From: CAYOSF01 sp964406605
Lineage (GTDB): Bacteria; Chloroflexota; Dehalococcoidia; DSTF01; RBG-16-68-14
Reading direction: 5' to 3'
Assembly (NCBI GenBank): GCA_964406605.1
Contig: CAYOSF010000018.1
Location: 1-53,390, forward strand
DNA length: 53,390 nucleotides
Part shown: in pieces, positions 25,966-35,300 of the stretch
Position numbering within the stretch: position 1 is the first letter of the stretch
Layout: each line of letters starts with the position of its first letter
Translations under genes and position numbers: made by a program
Notes under the pieces: model-generated
Databases searched by the model: none
The model's input: the letters and a program-made list of their open reading frames with translations, nothing else
What the model was told of the DNA's origin: nothing

Positions 25966-27846
25966 CTACCGCTCCCGCAGCACCCGCTCATCGCCCACGC
26001 GGCGCGTGACGCGCCGGCGGTCCAGATGCTCCAGCAACGCCTGCGCGTAGCGTCGGCTTGTGCCGAACATGTCGCGCACCCCGGCCAGCGTGATCGTTCC
26101 CTCCCGTCGCAGTTGGTCGGTGATACGATCCACCATCTCCTGATACGCCTTCTTGGTGAAGACCACGCCCTCGCCCACCGAGACCGCTTCGCCCTCGTCC
26201 TCCAGATAGGCAAGCAGGTCCGGAGGCAGCTTCCTGTCTTTCGGGGGCGAGTAGGGGGTCTCCGCCAGCGCCCGCAGATACGCGTCCGCCTCCGCCCGTT
26301 GTTCAGGCGTCAGAGCGGGTGCGCGGCCGGCCAGTGCCACCGTCGTCCCGGCCTCACCAGTCGCCTCGGTCAGCAACGACTCCTCGCCCCAACGACCGAG
26401 CGCGGCCGCGAAGACGCGCTCCTCAAGTCGCAGCCTGCTCCGAAGCTCCTCCCGTGGCATCCCGCGACGCAGGGGGCGCTCTCGGTGGTAGCCTTCCACC
26501 GCCGCCCGCGCGCGCTCGGCAAGCCCAGCGAAGCCCTCTGCCGTGATCAATGCGGTTGCCGGGCCACCGGGGTCCCCGCCCAGCGCCACCACGCTCCCCT
26601 CCTGTACCAGCGCCCTCACCAGAGAGCGCAGCTCATCCAGCGAGCTTTCCATCTCGCCCGCGATGGCCGTCAACGGCGCGGGCTCGACGCGGCGCAACGC
26701 GGCGAGCAGCGTCTCACCCGCCGAACCGGTCAGCAACGACTCCAGGCCCTCCAGCGTCGCAGGATGAAAGCGTCGGTGGCGCTTGGGCCGCACGTCCACG
26801 ATCTCTCCGCCGCCGACGGTGTCGTTCGGGGTGCGCAGGACGAAGCGGTCCCCTTTGACGGCGGCGACCGGCTCCGCCAGGCGCAGTTGCGCCCAGCCCT
26901 CCTCGCCGGGCGGCAGCTCCGGCCGGTCGAGCAGCAACAGCCGCGCCGGCACCTCGGCCGAACCGACGTGCAGGGTCAGTGAGATGCTGTGGCGAAGCGG
27001 CCTGCGCAGCGATCCCAGCGCCCGAACGCGGGCGTCAAGCACCGTGGTGGGCACCAGAGAACGCGGCAGCGCCAGCACCTGGCCACGTCGCACTTGTTCC
27101 TTGGCCACGCCCGAAAGGTTCACCGCGGTGCGCCGTCCCGGCAGCGCCCGGTCCACCTGCTGGCGGTGGTGCTGGAGCCCTCGAATGCGAGCCTTGGGCC
27201 CGTCCGGCACGACCTCGATCTCCTGCCCGGTCTCGAATGAACCGTCGATGAGCGTTCCCGTCACGACGGTCCCAAGGCCGGCGATGGTGAAGGAGCGGTC
27301 GACGGGCAGCCGCGGCCGGCCGATGTCCCGCTTGGGCGGCGTCGTCTCCAGCCGTTCGTCCAGGACGCGGCGCAACTCATCCAGCCCTTCGCCCGTCAGC
27401 GCCGAGCAAGCCACGAGCGGCGAGCCGTCCAGGACTGTTCCCTCGACGGCCTCCATCGCATCCGCCGAGACCAGCTCCAAGAAGTCCTTCTCCACGAGGT
27501 CGGTCTTGGTGATGACGATCACGCCTCCCTTCACGCCCAGCTGGTCCAGGATGGCCAGGTGTTCGCGGGTCTGCGGCATCACGCCCTCGTCGGCGGCGAT
27601 GACCAGGAGCGCCAGGTCGATGCCTCCCGCCCCCGCGAGCATGTTCTTGACGAAGCGTTCGTGGCCGGGGACGTCCACCAGGCTGACCTCGCGCCCCGAA
27701 GGCAGCGTCAGCCAGGCGAAGCCCAGGTCGATCGTCATGCCGCGGGCTTTCTCCTCGCGCAGGCGGTCCGGGTCGATACCGGTCAGCGCCTCGACGAGGA
27801 CCGATTTCCCATGATCCACGTGGCCCGCGGTGCCGATGACGTACAT
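25966..27846 (-). CDS. selB: Selenocysteine-specific elongation factor SelB
   Basis: SelB delivers Sec-tRNA to UGA codons that carry a SECIS element. The 626 residues hold an EF-Tu-like G domain (GHVDHGKSVLVEALTG at 8-23, DVPGHERFVKN, ITKTDLV), two beta-barrel domains, then SelB winged-helix repeats to the C-terminus (last one near FGTSRRYAQALLEHLDRR). The region after the G domain (RSFTIAGLGTVVTGTL) is typical of SelB. selA, selC and selD are not in the window. The start is 2 nt after the stop of the upstream gene. Confidence 0.93.
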   Translation of the reverse strand: MYVIGTAGHVDHGKSVLVEALTGIDPDRLREEKARGMTIDLGFAWLTLPSGREVSLVDVPGHERFVKNMLAGAGGIDLALLVIAADEGVMPQTREHLAILDQLGVKGGVIVITKTDLVEKDFLELVSADAMEAVEGTVLDGSPLVACSALTGEGLDELRRVLDERLETTPPKRDIGRPRLPVDRSFTIAGLGTVVTGTLIDGSFETGQEIEVVPDGPKARIRGLQHHRQQVDRALPGRRTAVNLSGVAKEQVRRGQVLALPRSLVPTTVLDARVRALGSLRRPLRHSISLTLHVGSAEVPARLLLLDRPELPPGEEGWAQLRLAEPVAAVKGDRFVLRTPNDTVGGGEIVDVRPKRHRRFHPATLEGLESLLTGSAGETLLAALRRVEPAPLTAIAGEMESSLDELRSLVRALVQEGSVVALGGDPGGPATALITAEGFAGLAERARAAVEGYHRERPLRRGMPREELRSRLRLEERVFAAALGRWGEESLLTEATGEAGTTVALAGRAPALTPEQRAEADAYLRALAETPYSPPKDRKLPPDLLAYLEDEGEAVSVGEGVVFTKKAYQEMVDRITDQLRREGTITLAGVRDMFGTSRRYAQALLEHLDRRRVTRRVGDERVLRER

Positions 27847-27848
27847 GG

Positions 27849-28298
27849 TTACGCGTACGTTCTCACTTGTTCGATGGCGCGGACGTACTCCTCCGGCAAC
27901 CCGTGATCGCGCGCGCCGTTGGCGATGATCGATAGGTACTGCCGGCTGGGAGCGAACTGCCCCGTCTGGTTCGCGACGTAGGCGACGGCCGCCCGCTCCG
28001 CGCCAGCGTCGTCTATCACCAGCACGGTCTCTCTGCGATACGCGCGCGGTGCGCCCTCGAATTCATCCAGGGCGGCCATGCCCGCCTCATCCACGTCGTA
28101 CAGCGCACCCCAGACCTCGGCGCCCGGCTGGGGTACAATGTCTGCCACGCCTCCCTTCCGTCTCGTCGAGTAGCGGGTGAAGGCGAGCCGGTAGTCCGGC
28201 AGCCGCGCCCGACCGACCACGGTCGCGCCGGGGCAGCGCCGCTTGAACTGCCTGAGGTGCAGGTTCGACCCGTAGGCGAAGTAGAGAGAACGCGACAT
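27849..28298 (-). CDS. Gamma-glutamylcyclotransferase-like protein
   Basis: The 149-residue protein begins with LYFAYGSNL, the signature of the GGCT/AIG2-like fold, which releases 5-oxoproline from gamma-glutamyl compounds. Later it has GGVADIVPQPGAEVWGALY and the acidic stretch ALDEFEG containing the expected catalytic Glu. Real substrates are unknown for many members. AAGGCGG precedes the ATG, and TATAAT lies at 28316-28321 on the same strand, but with no clear -35. selB follows after 2 nt, so the two form an operon. Confidence 0.85.
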   Translation of the reverse strand: MSRSLYFAYGSNLHLRQFKRRCPGATVVGRARLPDYRLAFTRYSTRRKGGVADIVPQPGAEVWGALYDVDEAGMAALDEFEGAPRAYRRETVLVIDDAGAERAAVAYVANQTGQFAPSRQYLSIIANGARDHGLPEEYVRAIEQVRTYA

Positions 28299-28315
28299 GA
28301 GAGCGTGCCGCCTTC

Positions 28316-28321
28316 ATTATA
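28316..28321 (-). promoter_or_regulatory. Consensus -10 element upstream of the GGCT-selB pair
   Basis: TATAAT on the minus strand is 17 nt before the start codon at 28298. The -35 position (17 nt further) reads GTCGTG, which is poor, so this is only half a promoter. Confidence 0.35.
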
Positions 28322-28361
28322 GGAACGCCATGCGCGGCCACGACAGGGGACCGGCACGACC

Positions 28362-29393
28362 ATGACCGTCGGCTTCGTCACGAACCCGAACCACGTCGAG
28401 CACGCGGTGGAGGGCCACTCCGAAGGACCGGAACGGCTCGAGGCGACGCTGTCCTTGCTGGAGGAGTGCGGGCTGCTCGATCGTCTGGAGCGAATCGAGC
28501 CGCGCGATGCCACGGACGAGGAACTGGCCTCGACGCATTCGCCCGAGTACATCGAGGGTCTGCGACGCGCCTGTGCGCAGGGCGGCGGCTGGTTCGACCC
28601 CGACACCTACGTCGTCGCGGGCTCCTGTGGAGCCGCCCGGCGGGCGGCAGGCGCGTGCCTCGCCGCGGTCGACGCGGTGCTCTCGGGCGGAGTGCGGTCG
28701 GCCTTTTGCGCCGTGCGCCCGCCCGGCCACCACGCGCGGTCGGGCCAGGCGATGGGGTTCTGCCTGCTGAACAACATCGCCGTGGCCGCCCACTATGCCC
28801 TCCGGCACCACGGTCTTGAGCGAGTCGCCATCGTGGATATCGACGTGCACCATGGCAACGGCACGCAGGACGCCTTCTACGGCGAACCACGCGTCCTCTA
28901 CTGCTCCATCCACCTGTATCCCTTCTATCCGGGCACAGGGCGGCCCCGGGAGACCGGCGCGGGCACCGCGACCGGCACCAACGTGAACGTGCCGCTCCCG
29001 GCCGGCTGCGGTGACGCGGAGCATCTGGCCGCCTTTGATGCCATCGTGGGTCCGGTCGTCAGGCGGTTCCGCCCGCAGCTCGTGCTCGTCTCCTGCGGCT
29101 TCGACGGCCACTTCGCCGACCCGCTGGCCATGATGTCGTTGAGCGTCGACGGCTACGGCGACCTGGCCGGGCGCCTCCGCGCGCTTGCGGAGGAGCTGTG
29201 CGACGGCCGCGTCATCTTCGTGCTCGAGGGCGGCTACGACCAGATCGCCCTCCCGTGGGGCATCCGCCGCGTCCTCGAGGTACTCCTCGGCGAGTCTCCC
29301 ACGCCCGATCCGCTGGGCCCGCTGCCGAACCCTCGGGCACCCGACATCGAGACGCTGCTGAGGGAGATGCGAAGGCTGCACGCACTAGACTAG
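28362..29393 (+). CDS. Histone-deacetylase-family protein (class II type)
   Basis: Bacterial members of this arginase-like fold deacetylate lysines, acetylpolyamines or other acetylated amines. The 343 residues keep the full active site: RPPGHHA with the His pair 123-124, DIDVHHGNGTQ with zinc ligands Asp 161 and His 163, CGFDGH with Asp 248, and EGGYD near 290, where class II enzymes have this Tyr region. Length fits. A polyamine operon lies 14 kb away, but nothing links the two directly. The Shine-Dalgarno is weak. Confidence 0.9.
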   Translation: MTVGFVTNPNHVEHAVEGHSEGPERLEATLSLLEECGLLDRLERIEPRDATDEELASTHSPEYIEGLRRACAQGGGWFDPDTYVVAGSCGAARRAAGACLAAVDAVLSGGVRSAFCAVRPPGHHARSGQAMGFCLLNNIAVAAHYALRHHGLERVAIVDIDVHHGNGTQDAFYGEPRVLYCSIHLYPFYPGTGRPRETGAGTATGTNVNVPLPAGCGDAEHLAAFDAIVGPVVRRFRPQLVLVSCGFDGHFADPLAMMSLSVDGYGDLAGRLRALAEELCDGRVIFVLEGGYDQIALPWGIRRVLEVLLGESPTPDPLGPLPNPRAPDIETLLREMRRLHALD

Positions 29394-29457
29394 CAGTGGG
29401 AACCTGGCGGGCCCGCGGAATCATGGCATTGCCTTGACGACCTTCATCCCGTGTTCC

Positions 29458-29487
29458 TTGACCCCCCTTCCGGCCCGCCCGTAGAAT
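29458..29487 (+). promoter_or_regulatory. Promoter of the ffh operon
   Basis: TTGACC (29458-29463) and TAGAAT (29482-29487) are 18 nt apart. The -10 ends 8 nt before the ffh ATG, so the mRNA would start at or just before the start codon. No Shine-Dalgarno is seen. Confidence 0.55.
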
Positions 29488-29495
29488 GAACGGGT

Positions 29496-30827
29496 ATGCT
29501 GGAAGCCCTCTCCCAGAAGCTGCAAGGCGTCTTTCGCAAGCTCGGCTCCCAAGGCACCATCCGCGAGGAGGACCTGGATGAGGCGATGCGCGAAGTGCGC
29601 ATTGCCCTGCTTGAGGCCGACGTCAACTTCAAGGTGGTCCGCGAGTTCATCGCCAGTGTGCGGGAGCGGGCGCTCGGCGCCGAGGTACTGCAGAGCCTGA
29701 CGGGCCCCCAGCAGGTCATCGCCATCGTCAACCAGGAGCTCGTGCGCATTCTGGGACAGGACCAGGCGGACCTGCAGATCGCCGCCAAGCCTCCCACCAC
29801 CGTGATGCTTGTGGGGCTCAAGGGCTCCGGCAAGACCACCACCGCAGCCAAGCTGGCGCTCCGTCTGCGCAAGCAGGGACAGAAGCCGCTCATGGTGGCC
29901 GCCGATCCCTACCGGGTGGCGGCGGGCGAACAGCTCCAAGCCCTCGGCCGGCAGCTCGGCATTCCCGTGGCCGGCGTCGACGCTCAGGAGCAGCCCGAGG
30001 CCCTGGCCAAGGCCGCTCTCGCAGAAGCGCAGCGCCACGGCGCCACCGCCATCATCGTGGATACGCCGGGCCAGATCGACCTGGAGACGGATGCGATCGG
30101 GGAGCTGACCGCGCTGCGCGACAGCTTCTCCCCTACCGAGACGCTGCTGGTCGTCGATGCGATGACCGGTCAGGAGGCGGTCAACGTAGCCCAACAGAAC
30201 GACGAAGCCCTGGGCATCACCGGCTTCATCATGACCAAGATGGACGGCGATGCCCGAGGCGGCGCAGCGCTCTCCATCCGGGCCGTCACCGGGTTGCCCA
30301 TCAAGTTCATCGGCGTGGGAGAGAAGGTGGAAGCGCTGGAGCCGTTTGTCCCGGACCGCTTCGCCTCTCGCATCCTCGGCATGGGCGACGTACTCAGCCT
30401 CGTCGAGAAGGCCACCGAAACCTTCGAGCAGGAGGACGTCGAGCGGCTGCAGAAGAAGCTGCGCACCAAGACCCTGGACCTGGAGGACTTCATGATCCAG
30501 ATCCAGCAGGTGAGGAAGATGGGCCCGGTCAGCCAGTTGCTGGAGATGATACCGGGCCTCTCATCGGCAAGATCGCAGATCGACTTGGACAGCATCGACG
30601 ACAGCATGTGGGACAGGGCGGAGGCAATCGTCTACTCCATGACGCCGGAGGAACGGCGTCGTCCCGAGATCATCAACGGGAGCCGCCGCAAACGCATCGC
30701 CCGCGGCAGCGGCACCACGCCCCAGGAGGTGAACCGCCTCCTCAACCAATGGAAAGAGGCCAAGAAGATGGCCCAGGCGGTGGCCGCCGGACACGGCCCC
30801 AGCCTGCTCAGATCGCTCCAGCGCTAG
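29496..30827 (+). CDS. ffh: Signal recognition particle protein Ffh
   Basis: Ffh binds signal sequences and 4.5S RNA and delivers ribosomes to FtsY at the membrane. The 443 residues show the N domain (1-95), G domain with GLKGSGKTTT (107-116) and TKMDGD, and the Met-containing M domain with the RNA-binding motif SRRKRIARGSG and PQEVNRLL. The G3 motif is unusual: DTPGQ (189-193) where SRP GTPases have DTAGR, so Arg is replaced by Gln. The nearby DxYRPAA motif reads DPYRVAAGEQL. The gene leads ffh-rpsP-khpA-rimM. Confidence 0.95.
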   Translation: MLEALSQKLQGVFRKLGSQGTIREEDLDEAMREVRIALLEADVNFKVVREFIASVRERALGAEVLQSLTGPQQVIAIVNQELVRILGQDQADLQIAAKPPTTVMLVGLKGSGKTTTAAKLALRLRKQGQKPLMVAADPYRVAAGEQLQALGRQLGIPVAGVDAQEQPEALAKAALAEAQRHGATAIIVDTPGQIDLETDAIGELTALRDSFSPTETLLVVDAMTGQEAVNVAQQNDEALGITGFIMTKMDGDARGGAALSIRAVTGLPIKFIGVGEKVEALEPFVPDRFASRILGMGDVLSLVEKATETFEQEDVERLQKKLRTKTLDLEDFMIQIQQVRKMGPVSQLLEMIPGLSSARSQIDLDSIDDSMWDRAEAIVYSMTPEERRRPEIINGSRRKRIARGSGTTPQEVNRLLNQWKEAKKMAQAVAAGHGPSLLRSLQR

Positions 30828-30837
30828 GAAGGCTACC

Positions 30838-31320
30838 ATGCTCCGAATCCGACTCCGAAGGGTGGGCAAGAAGAAGCAGCCCATGTACCGCATCGTGGTG
30901 GCAGACTCGCGGGCGCCCCGCGACGGCGCCTTCGTGGAGGTCATCGGCCACTACCAGCCTCTCGTCACTCCATCGACCATCGTGATCGATGCCGATCGGG
31001 CCCGCCACTGGCTGGACCACGGCGCCCAACCCTCGGACCGCGTGGCGAAGTTGCTCGCTATCCAGGGCATCGCCGAGCTACCCGCCAAGCTCAAGGCCCG
31101 CATGGAGTTAGGCCAGCAGCGCGCAAAGGAGGCCGCGAAGGCCAAGCCCAAGGCTGAGACCGAGGCCCCGGCTCACGAAGCGGCCGCCAGCGCCGAAGCG
31201 GCCGGGGCACCCGAGGAGCTCCCTCCGGCAGAGGCCCCCGCGGAAGAAGCGCCGGTTGAGGAGGAACGGCCGGCGGAGCCGGAGCAGGCGGCGGGCGCCG
31301 AGGAGAAGGCCGAGGAATGA
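30838..31320 (+). CDS. rpsP: Ribosomal protein bS16 with long acidic tail
   Basis: bS16 is a small-subunit assembly protein. Residues 1 to about 85 are the whole family domain (MLRIRLRRVGKKKQPMYRIV, SRAPRDGAFVEVIGHYQP, HWLDHGAQPSDRVAKLL). The remaining 70 or so residues are an Ala/Glu/Pro-rich tail with a short basic stretch first (KEAAKAKPKAE) and then many Glu. That nearly doubles the usual length. It starts 10 nt after ffh and overlaps khpA by 4 nt. Confidence 0.96.
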   Translation: MLRIRLRRVGKKKQPMYRIVVADSRAPRDGAFVEVIGHYQPLVTPSTIVIDADRARHWLDHGAQPSDRVAKLLAIQGIAELPAKLKARMELGQQRAKEAAKAKPKAETEAPAHEAAASAEAAGAPEELPPAEAPAEEAPVEEERPAEPEQAAGAEEKAEE

Positions 31321-31547
31321 AGGAACTCATCGAATTCGTGGCGCGCGCCATCGTCGATGACCCGGATGCCGTCGAAGTGGAGGAGGAGGAGGGCGGCGAC
31401 CGGATAGTCCTCCATCTCTACGTCGCGGACAATGACATGGGCAAGGTCATCGGCAAGCAGGGCCGAATCGCCAACGCCATGCGCGACCTGCTCAAGGTGG
31501 TGGCGGCCCGGAACGACACGCGCGCAAGCCTTGAGATCGGCGACTGA
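31317..31547 (+). CDS. khpA: KH-domain RNA-binding protein KhpA
   Basis: KhpA is a single KH-domain RNA-binding protein; in other bacteria it works with KhpB in RNA regulation and cell-wall growth. The 76 residues match the family: LIEFVARAIVDDPDAVEV, then the KH loop MGKVIGKQGRIANAMRDLLK with the GxxG motif GKQG. The ATG overlaps the rpsP stop (ATGA). Its place between rpsP and rimM is the typical one. Confidence 0.93.
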   Translation: MKELIEFVARAIVDDPDAVEVEEEEGGDRIVLHLYVADNDMGKVIGKQGRIANAMRDLLKVVAARNDTRASLEIGD

Positions 31548-31562
31548 CGTCGCCATGCCCTT

Positions 31563-32135
31563 GTGCCCCCCAAACAGCCTCCCAAGAAGCCCGCATCGCG
31601 TCCTCCGCCCCAACCCCGCAGCGGCTTCGTCGCCGTCGGGTGGGTACGGGCGCCCCGAGGCATCCGCGGCGAGCTAACCGTCGATCCCCTGACGGACTTC
31701 GCCGGGCGCTTCCATCCCGGCGCCACGGTGTGGGCCTCCGGCACGCCCTACGCGGTCCGGCGCGCGCGCAGCCACCGCCGAGCGCTCCTCCTAGAGCTTG
31801 AAGGCATCGAGACGCGGAACCAGGCCGAAACGTTCCGCGGCCTGCTATTGGAGGTACCTGAAGAAGAGCTGGCGCCCCTGACCGAGGGCCAGTACTACCG
31901 CTTCCAGATCATAGGAATGGACGTGGTGGACCGGGAGGATCAGCCGCTCGGGCGCATCGAGGAGATACTGGACACGGGCTCGAATGACGTCTACGTGGTT
32001 CACGGCCCGGACGGGGAGCTGCTCTTGCCGGCCATCGACGCAGTGGTGAAAGAGGTAGACGTGGCGGCCCGCCGAATGGTCGTAGAGCCGCTCCCAGGGC
32101 TGGAGCCGCGCCCCAGGAAGCAACAGCGCCGCTAG
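31563..32135 (+). CDS. rimM: Ribosome maturation factor RimM
   Basis: RimM binds bS19 and helps mature the head of the 30S subunit. The 190 residues have a Pro/Lys-rich lead, the N-terminal barrel with VAVGWVRAPRGIRGELTV and a C-terminal PRC-like barrel with GQYYRFQIIGMDVVD, LGRIEEILDTGSNDVYVV and LLLPAIDAVVKEVD. The start is GTG; the first 20 residues are outside the domain, so translation might begin a little later. trmD, often next, is elsewhere in the window. Confidence 0.95.
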   Translation: MPPKQPPKKPASRPPPQPRSGFVAVGWVRAPRGIRGELTVDPLTDFAGRFHPGATVWASGTPYAVRRARSHRRALLLELEGIETRNQAETFRGLLLEVPEEELAPLTEGQYYRFQIIGMDVVDREDQPLGRIEEILDTGSNDVYVVHGPDGELLLPAIDAVVKEVDVAARRMVVEPLPGLEPRPRKQQRR

Positions 32136-32284
32136 GTGGTGCCCACGGGTTCACACCTGGATTCACGCCTGGGCAGGCCGGGCGGGAACCACCGCATCCA
32201 TCGGAGGACTCAGTCCATCCACGTGTCAGTGGGTGACCCATGAGGCCGTGGCGCACACCGCGTTAATACCGGGCGCGCCCTTGC

Positions 32285-32336
32285 CGATACTCATTCGTAG
32301 GAGTGCGGGCTTTCCCTCACACTTCTCGGAGTATCG
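32285..32336 (+). promoter_or_regulatory. Inverted repeat around the RBS of the PAS/GGDEF/HD-GYP gene
   Basis: CGATACTC (32285-32292) pairs with GAGTATCG (32329-32336), which holds part of the GGAG Shine-Dalgarno 7 nt before the ATG. Inner pairs (GTG/CAC, GGG/CCC) lengthen the stem. A weak promoter (TTAATA 32263-32268, GATACT 32286-32291) would start transcription inside the left arm. The repeat may then act as a DNA operator rather than an RNA hairpin. Confidence 0.4.
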
Positions 32337-32338
32337 CC

Positions 32339-35300
32339 ATGCGCGTTGATGGATTCCGACCCGGCCGCCTCATCAATCCTCGAAGATCGTTCGCCACGCG
32401 GCTGGCGCTGGCCATGGCTGTGCTGGTAGCACTTGGCGTAGCGGCTGCTACGTTCGTCACCAGCGAGGTCGTGCGATCGACTGTCACCGACCGCACCGGG
32501 GAGAACTTCCAGGCGCAGGCGGAAAGCCTCAACAAACTGGTTGCGTTGTATCTCCTAGAGAAGGTCACCGAGTTGCAGGTGGTGGCGTCCTCGGATGCGA
32601 TCGAAGAGGCCGTGGCTGCGCGCAACACCTCCTACGCAGCTCCTCCAGAGCAGATCCAGGAGGAGATCCAAGCGCTAGACGCGCGATGGGCAGGCGCCGC
32701 CGATGACGACCCCCTCATCCTCTCAGTCACATCAACAGACAAAGCGATCAATCCCGCCTCGCACGAACTGGCGAGCTTCCTTGATTCATTCGAGGCTCAC
32801 AGCGAGGTATTCGTCACGGACCGCTATGGCGCCACCGTCGGCGCGACCGGAGTCTTATCCGACTACTACCAGGCAGACGAATCCTGGTGGGCGGCCAGCT
32901 GGAACGGCGGCGAGGGCGCCGTCTTCATCTCCGATCCCGAGTTCGACGAGAGCGCAGGGATTGCGGCGCTGCTCATCGCCGCCCCAGTCGTGTCCGATGA
33001 GACCGGCGAAGTGATCGGAGTTATCCGCTCGACACTGGATGTGGCCGAACTCCGCGACCTGATCGAAGGTGTGAGCATCGGCGATACGGGGCACGCGCTG
33101 CTGCTCTCCGCTTCGGGCGAAGCGCTCTTCGACGGGAGTGCCGGTTCAGAGGGGGAGAAGAACGCCTTGCCCTCCGAGCTCGAAGCTCCGTCCGGCCACC
33201 AGGGGGCCGGTTTCGTTGCGGCCTCCGGTACCTTGCTGGGCTACGCAAACCTCGACGACATCCCTCGCCAGAGCCAGGGAACGGCGGCAGGCCACGGGCA
33301 GGCGATGGACGCGGTAGCAGGCCTCGGTTGGACGGTCGTCGTCCGGCAGGACTCAAGCGAAGCGCTGTCCAGCGTCAACATGATCGTGAGAGGCGGCATC
33401 GTGGCTGGAATCGTCGCCGTGATTCTCGCGGCCGCTATCGCCCTACTTCTCGCCCGGGCCATGACCAGGCCGCTCGTCGATCTGAGTCGCGCAGCCGGCC
33501 AGATCGGCGTCGGAAACCTGGAAGCGCTCTTGCCCAAACCGGGCAACGACGAGGTTGGTCAGCTGACGACCAGTTTCGGCTATATGGCCGGACGGTTGCG
33601 CAACCTTATCGACTCGCTCAAGGCACGCTCGGCTGAAGTCTCACGCGCAAATGAGGAACTGCAGGGTGAGATCGCGGAGCGTAAGCGCGCCGAGGCCGCC
33701 CTCCGCGAGAGTGAGGCGAAGTACCGCCACATCTTCGAGAACGTGCAGGACATCTACTTCCACACTGAGCCGACCGGCACCATCCTGGAACTGAGCCCGG
33801 CGGTGGAACGGTTCGGCTACACCCGCGAGCAACTGATCGGGACATCTGTCCTGGACATCTACGAGAACCCAGACGAGCGGGCAGCGTTCGTCGATGAGCT
33901 CCTGAAGAGTGGAGAGGTTATCGACTATGAACTCCACCTCAAGGCGGGTGACGGTCGCGTGGTTCCATCCTCTGCGAGCGCGTTCATTCGCCGCGACTCA
34001 GACGGCACTCCCATCGGAATAGAAGGGACACTGAGGGACATCACGGAGCGCAAGCAGGCGGAGCAGGCACTCCGAGAGAGCGAACAACGCCTCAGGACCG
34101 TTGTCGCCAGTGCGCCGATCGTCCTCTCCGCCATGGACCGTGACGGCGTGTTCACACTCTCAGAGGGCAAGGGTCTAGAAGCGTTGAGGCACAAGCCCGG
34201 TCAGGTCGTAGGACAGTCCGTGTTTGACGTGTTTCGCGAGGTGCCCGCGGTCCTCCGTGACGTTCGCCGCGCTCTCGACGGCGAGACGTTCACCTCGACA
34301 GTGGACATAGGAAGACTCACCTACGAGACGCACTACATGCCGGTCGCCGACCACCAGGGAGAAGTCGCCGGCGTCATCGGAGTGGCCATGGATATCACCG
34401 AGCGCCGGCGGGCCGAAGAGGCGCTGGGCGAAAGCGAGCAACGCCATCGCACCCTGCTCGAGAACTACGTCGACGGCGTCAGCCTCATCATTGATGGCAA
34501 GATCGCCTACGTCAACCCGCGGCTGACTGACATGATCGGCTACACGCTTGAGGAGCTACGCGACCTATCGCCCAGCGATCTGGTTCTGCAAGAAGAGCAA
34601 GCAGAGCCCGCGGCGCGGCCTGGTGCAGCCCTCGAGGGAGATTTCGCCCTGGCAGCAGAGCACAAGGTAATCAAGAAGGATGGTAGTCTGCTGCCCGTGG
34701 AAGTCTCGGCACGGCTAGTACAGCTCGCGGGCAAGACGGCGGTCCTCGCCGTCGTCCGCGACATCACGGAGCGCAAGCGCGCCGAGGAGGCGCTCCGTGA
34801 AAGCGAAGCGAAGTACCGGCGAATCTTCGAGAACGTCCAGGATATCTACTTCCACACCGAGCCCACAGGCACCATCATCGAACTGAGCCCAGCGGTCGAG
34901 CGGTTCGGCTATACCCGCGAGCAACTCGCCGGCACATCGGTGCTGGACATCTACGAGGACCCGGACGAGCGGACAGCGTTCGTCCAGGCGCTCCTGGAAG
35001 ACGGTGAGGTCCTCGACTATGAACTCCACCTCAAGGCCGGGGACGGCCGCGTGGTCCCGACCTCCACCAGTGCCTTCATCCGTCGGGGTCCGGACGGCAC
35101 GCCGGTCGCGATAGAAGGCACCCTAAGAGATATCACCGAGCGCAAGCGGGCGGAGGAGGCGCTGCAGGCCAGCGAGAGCAAGTTCCGCACTATGGCAGAG
35201 ACGCTCGCCGCCGCCGCGTTCATCTGGCAAGGAGAGCGCCTTCGCTACGTGAATCCCGCGGCCGAGAGCATGACCGGCTACTCACGTGGAGAGTTGCTGG

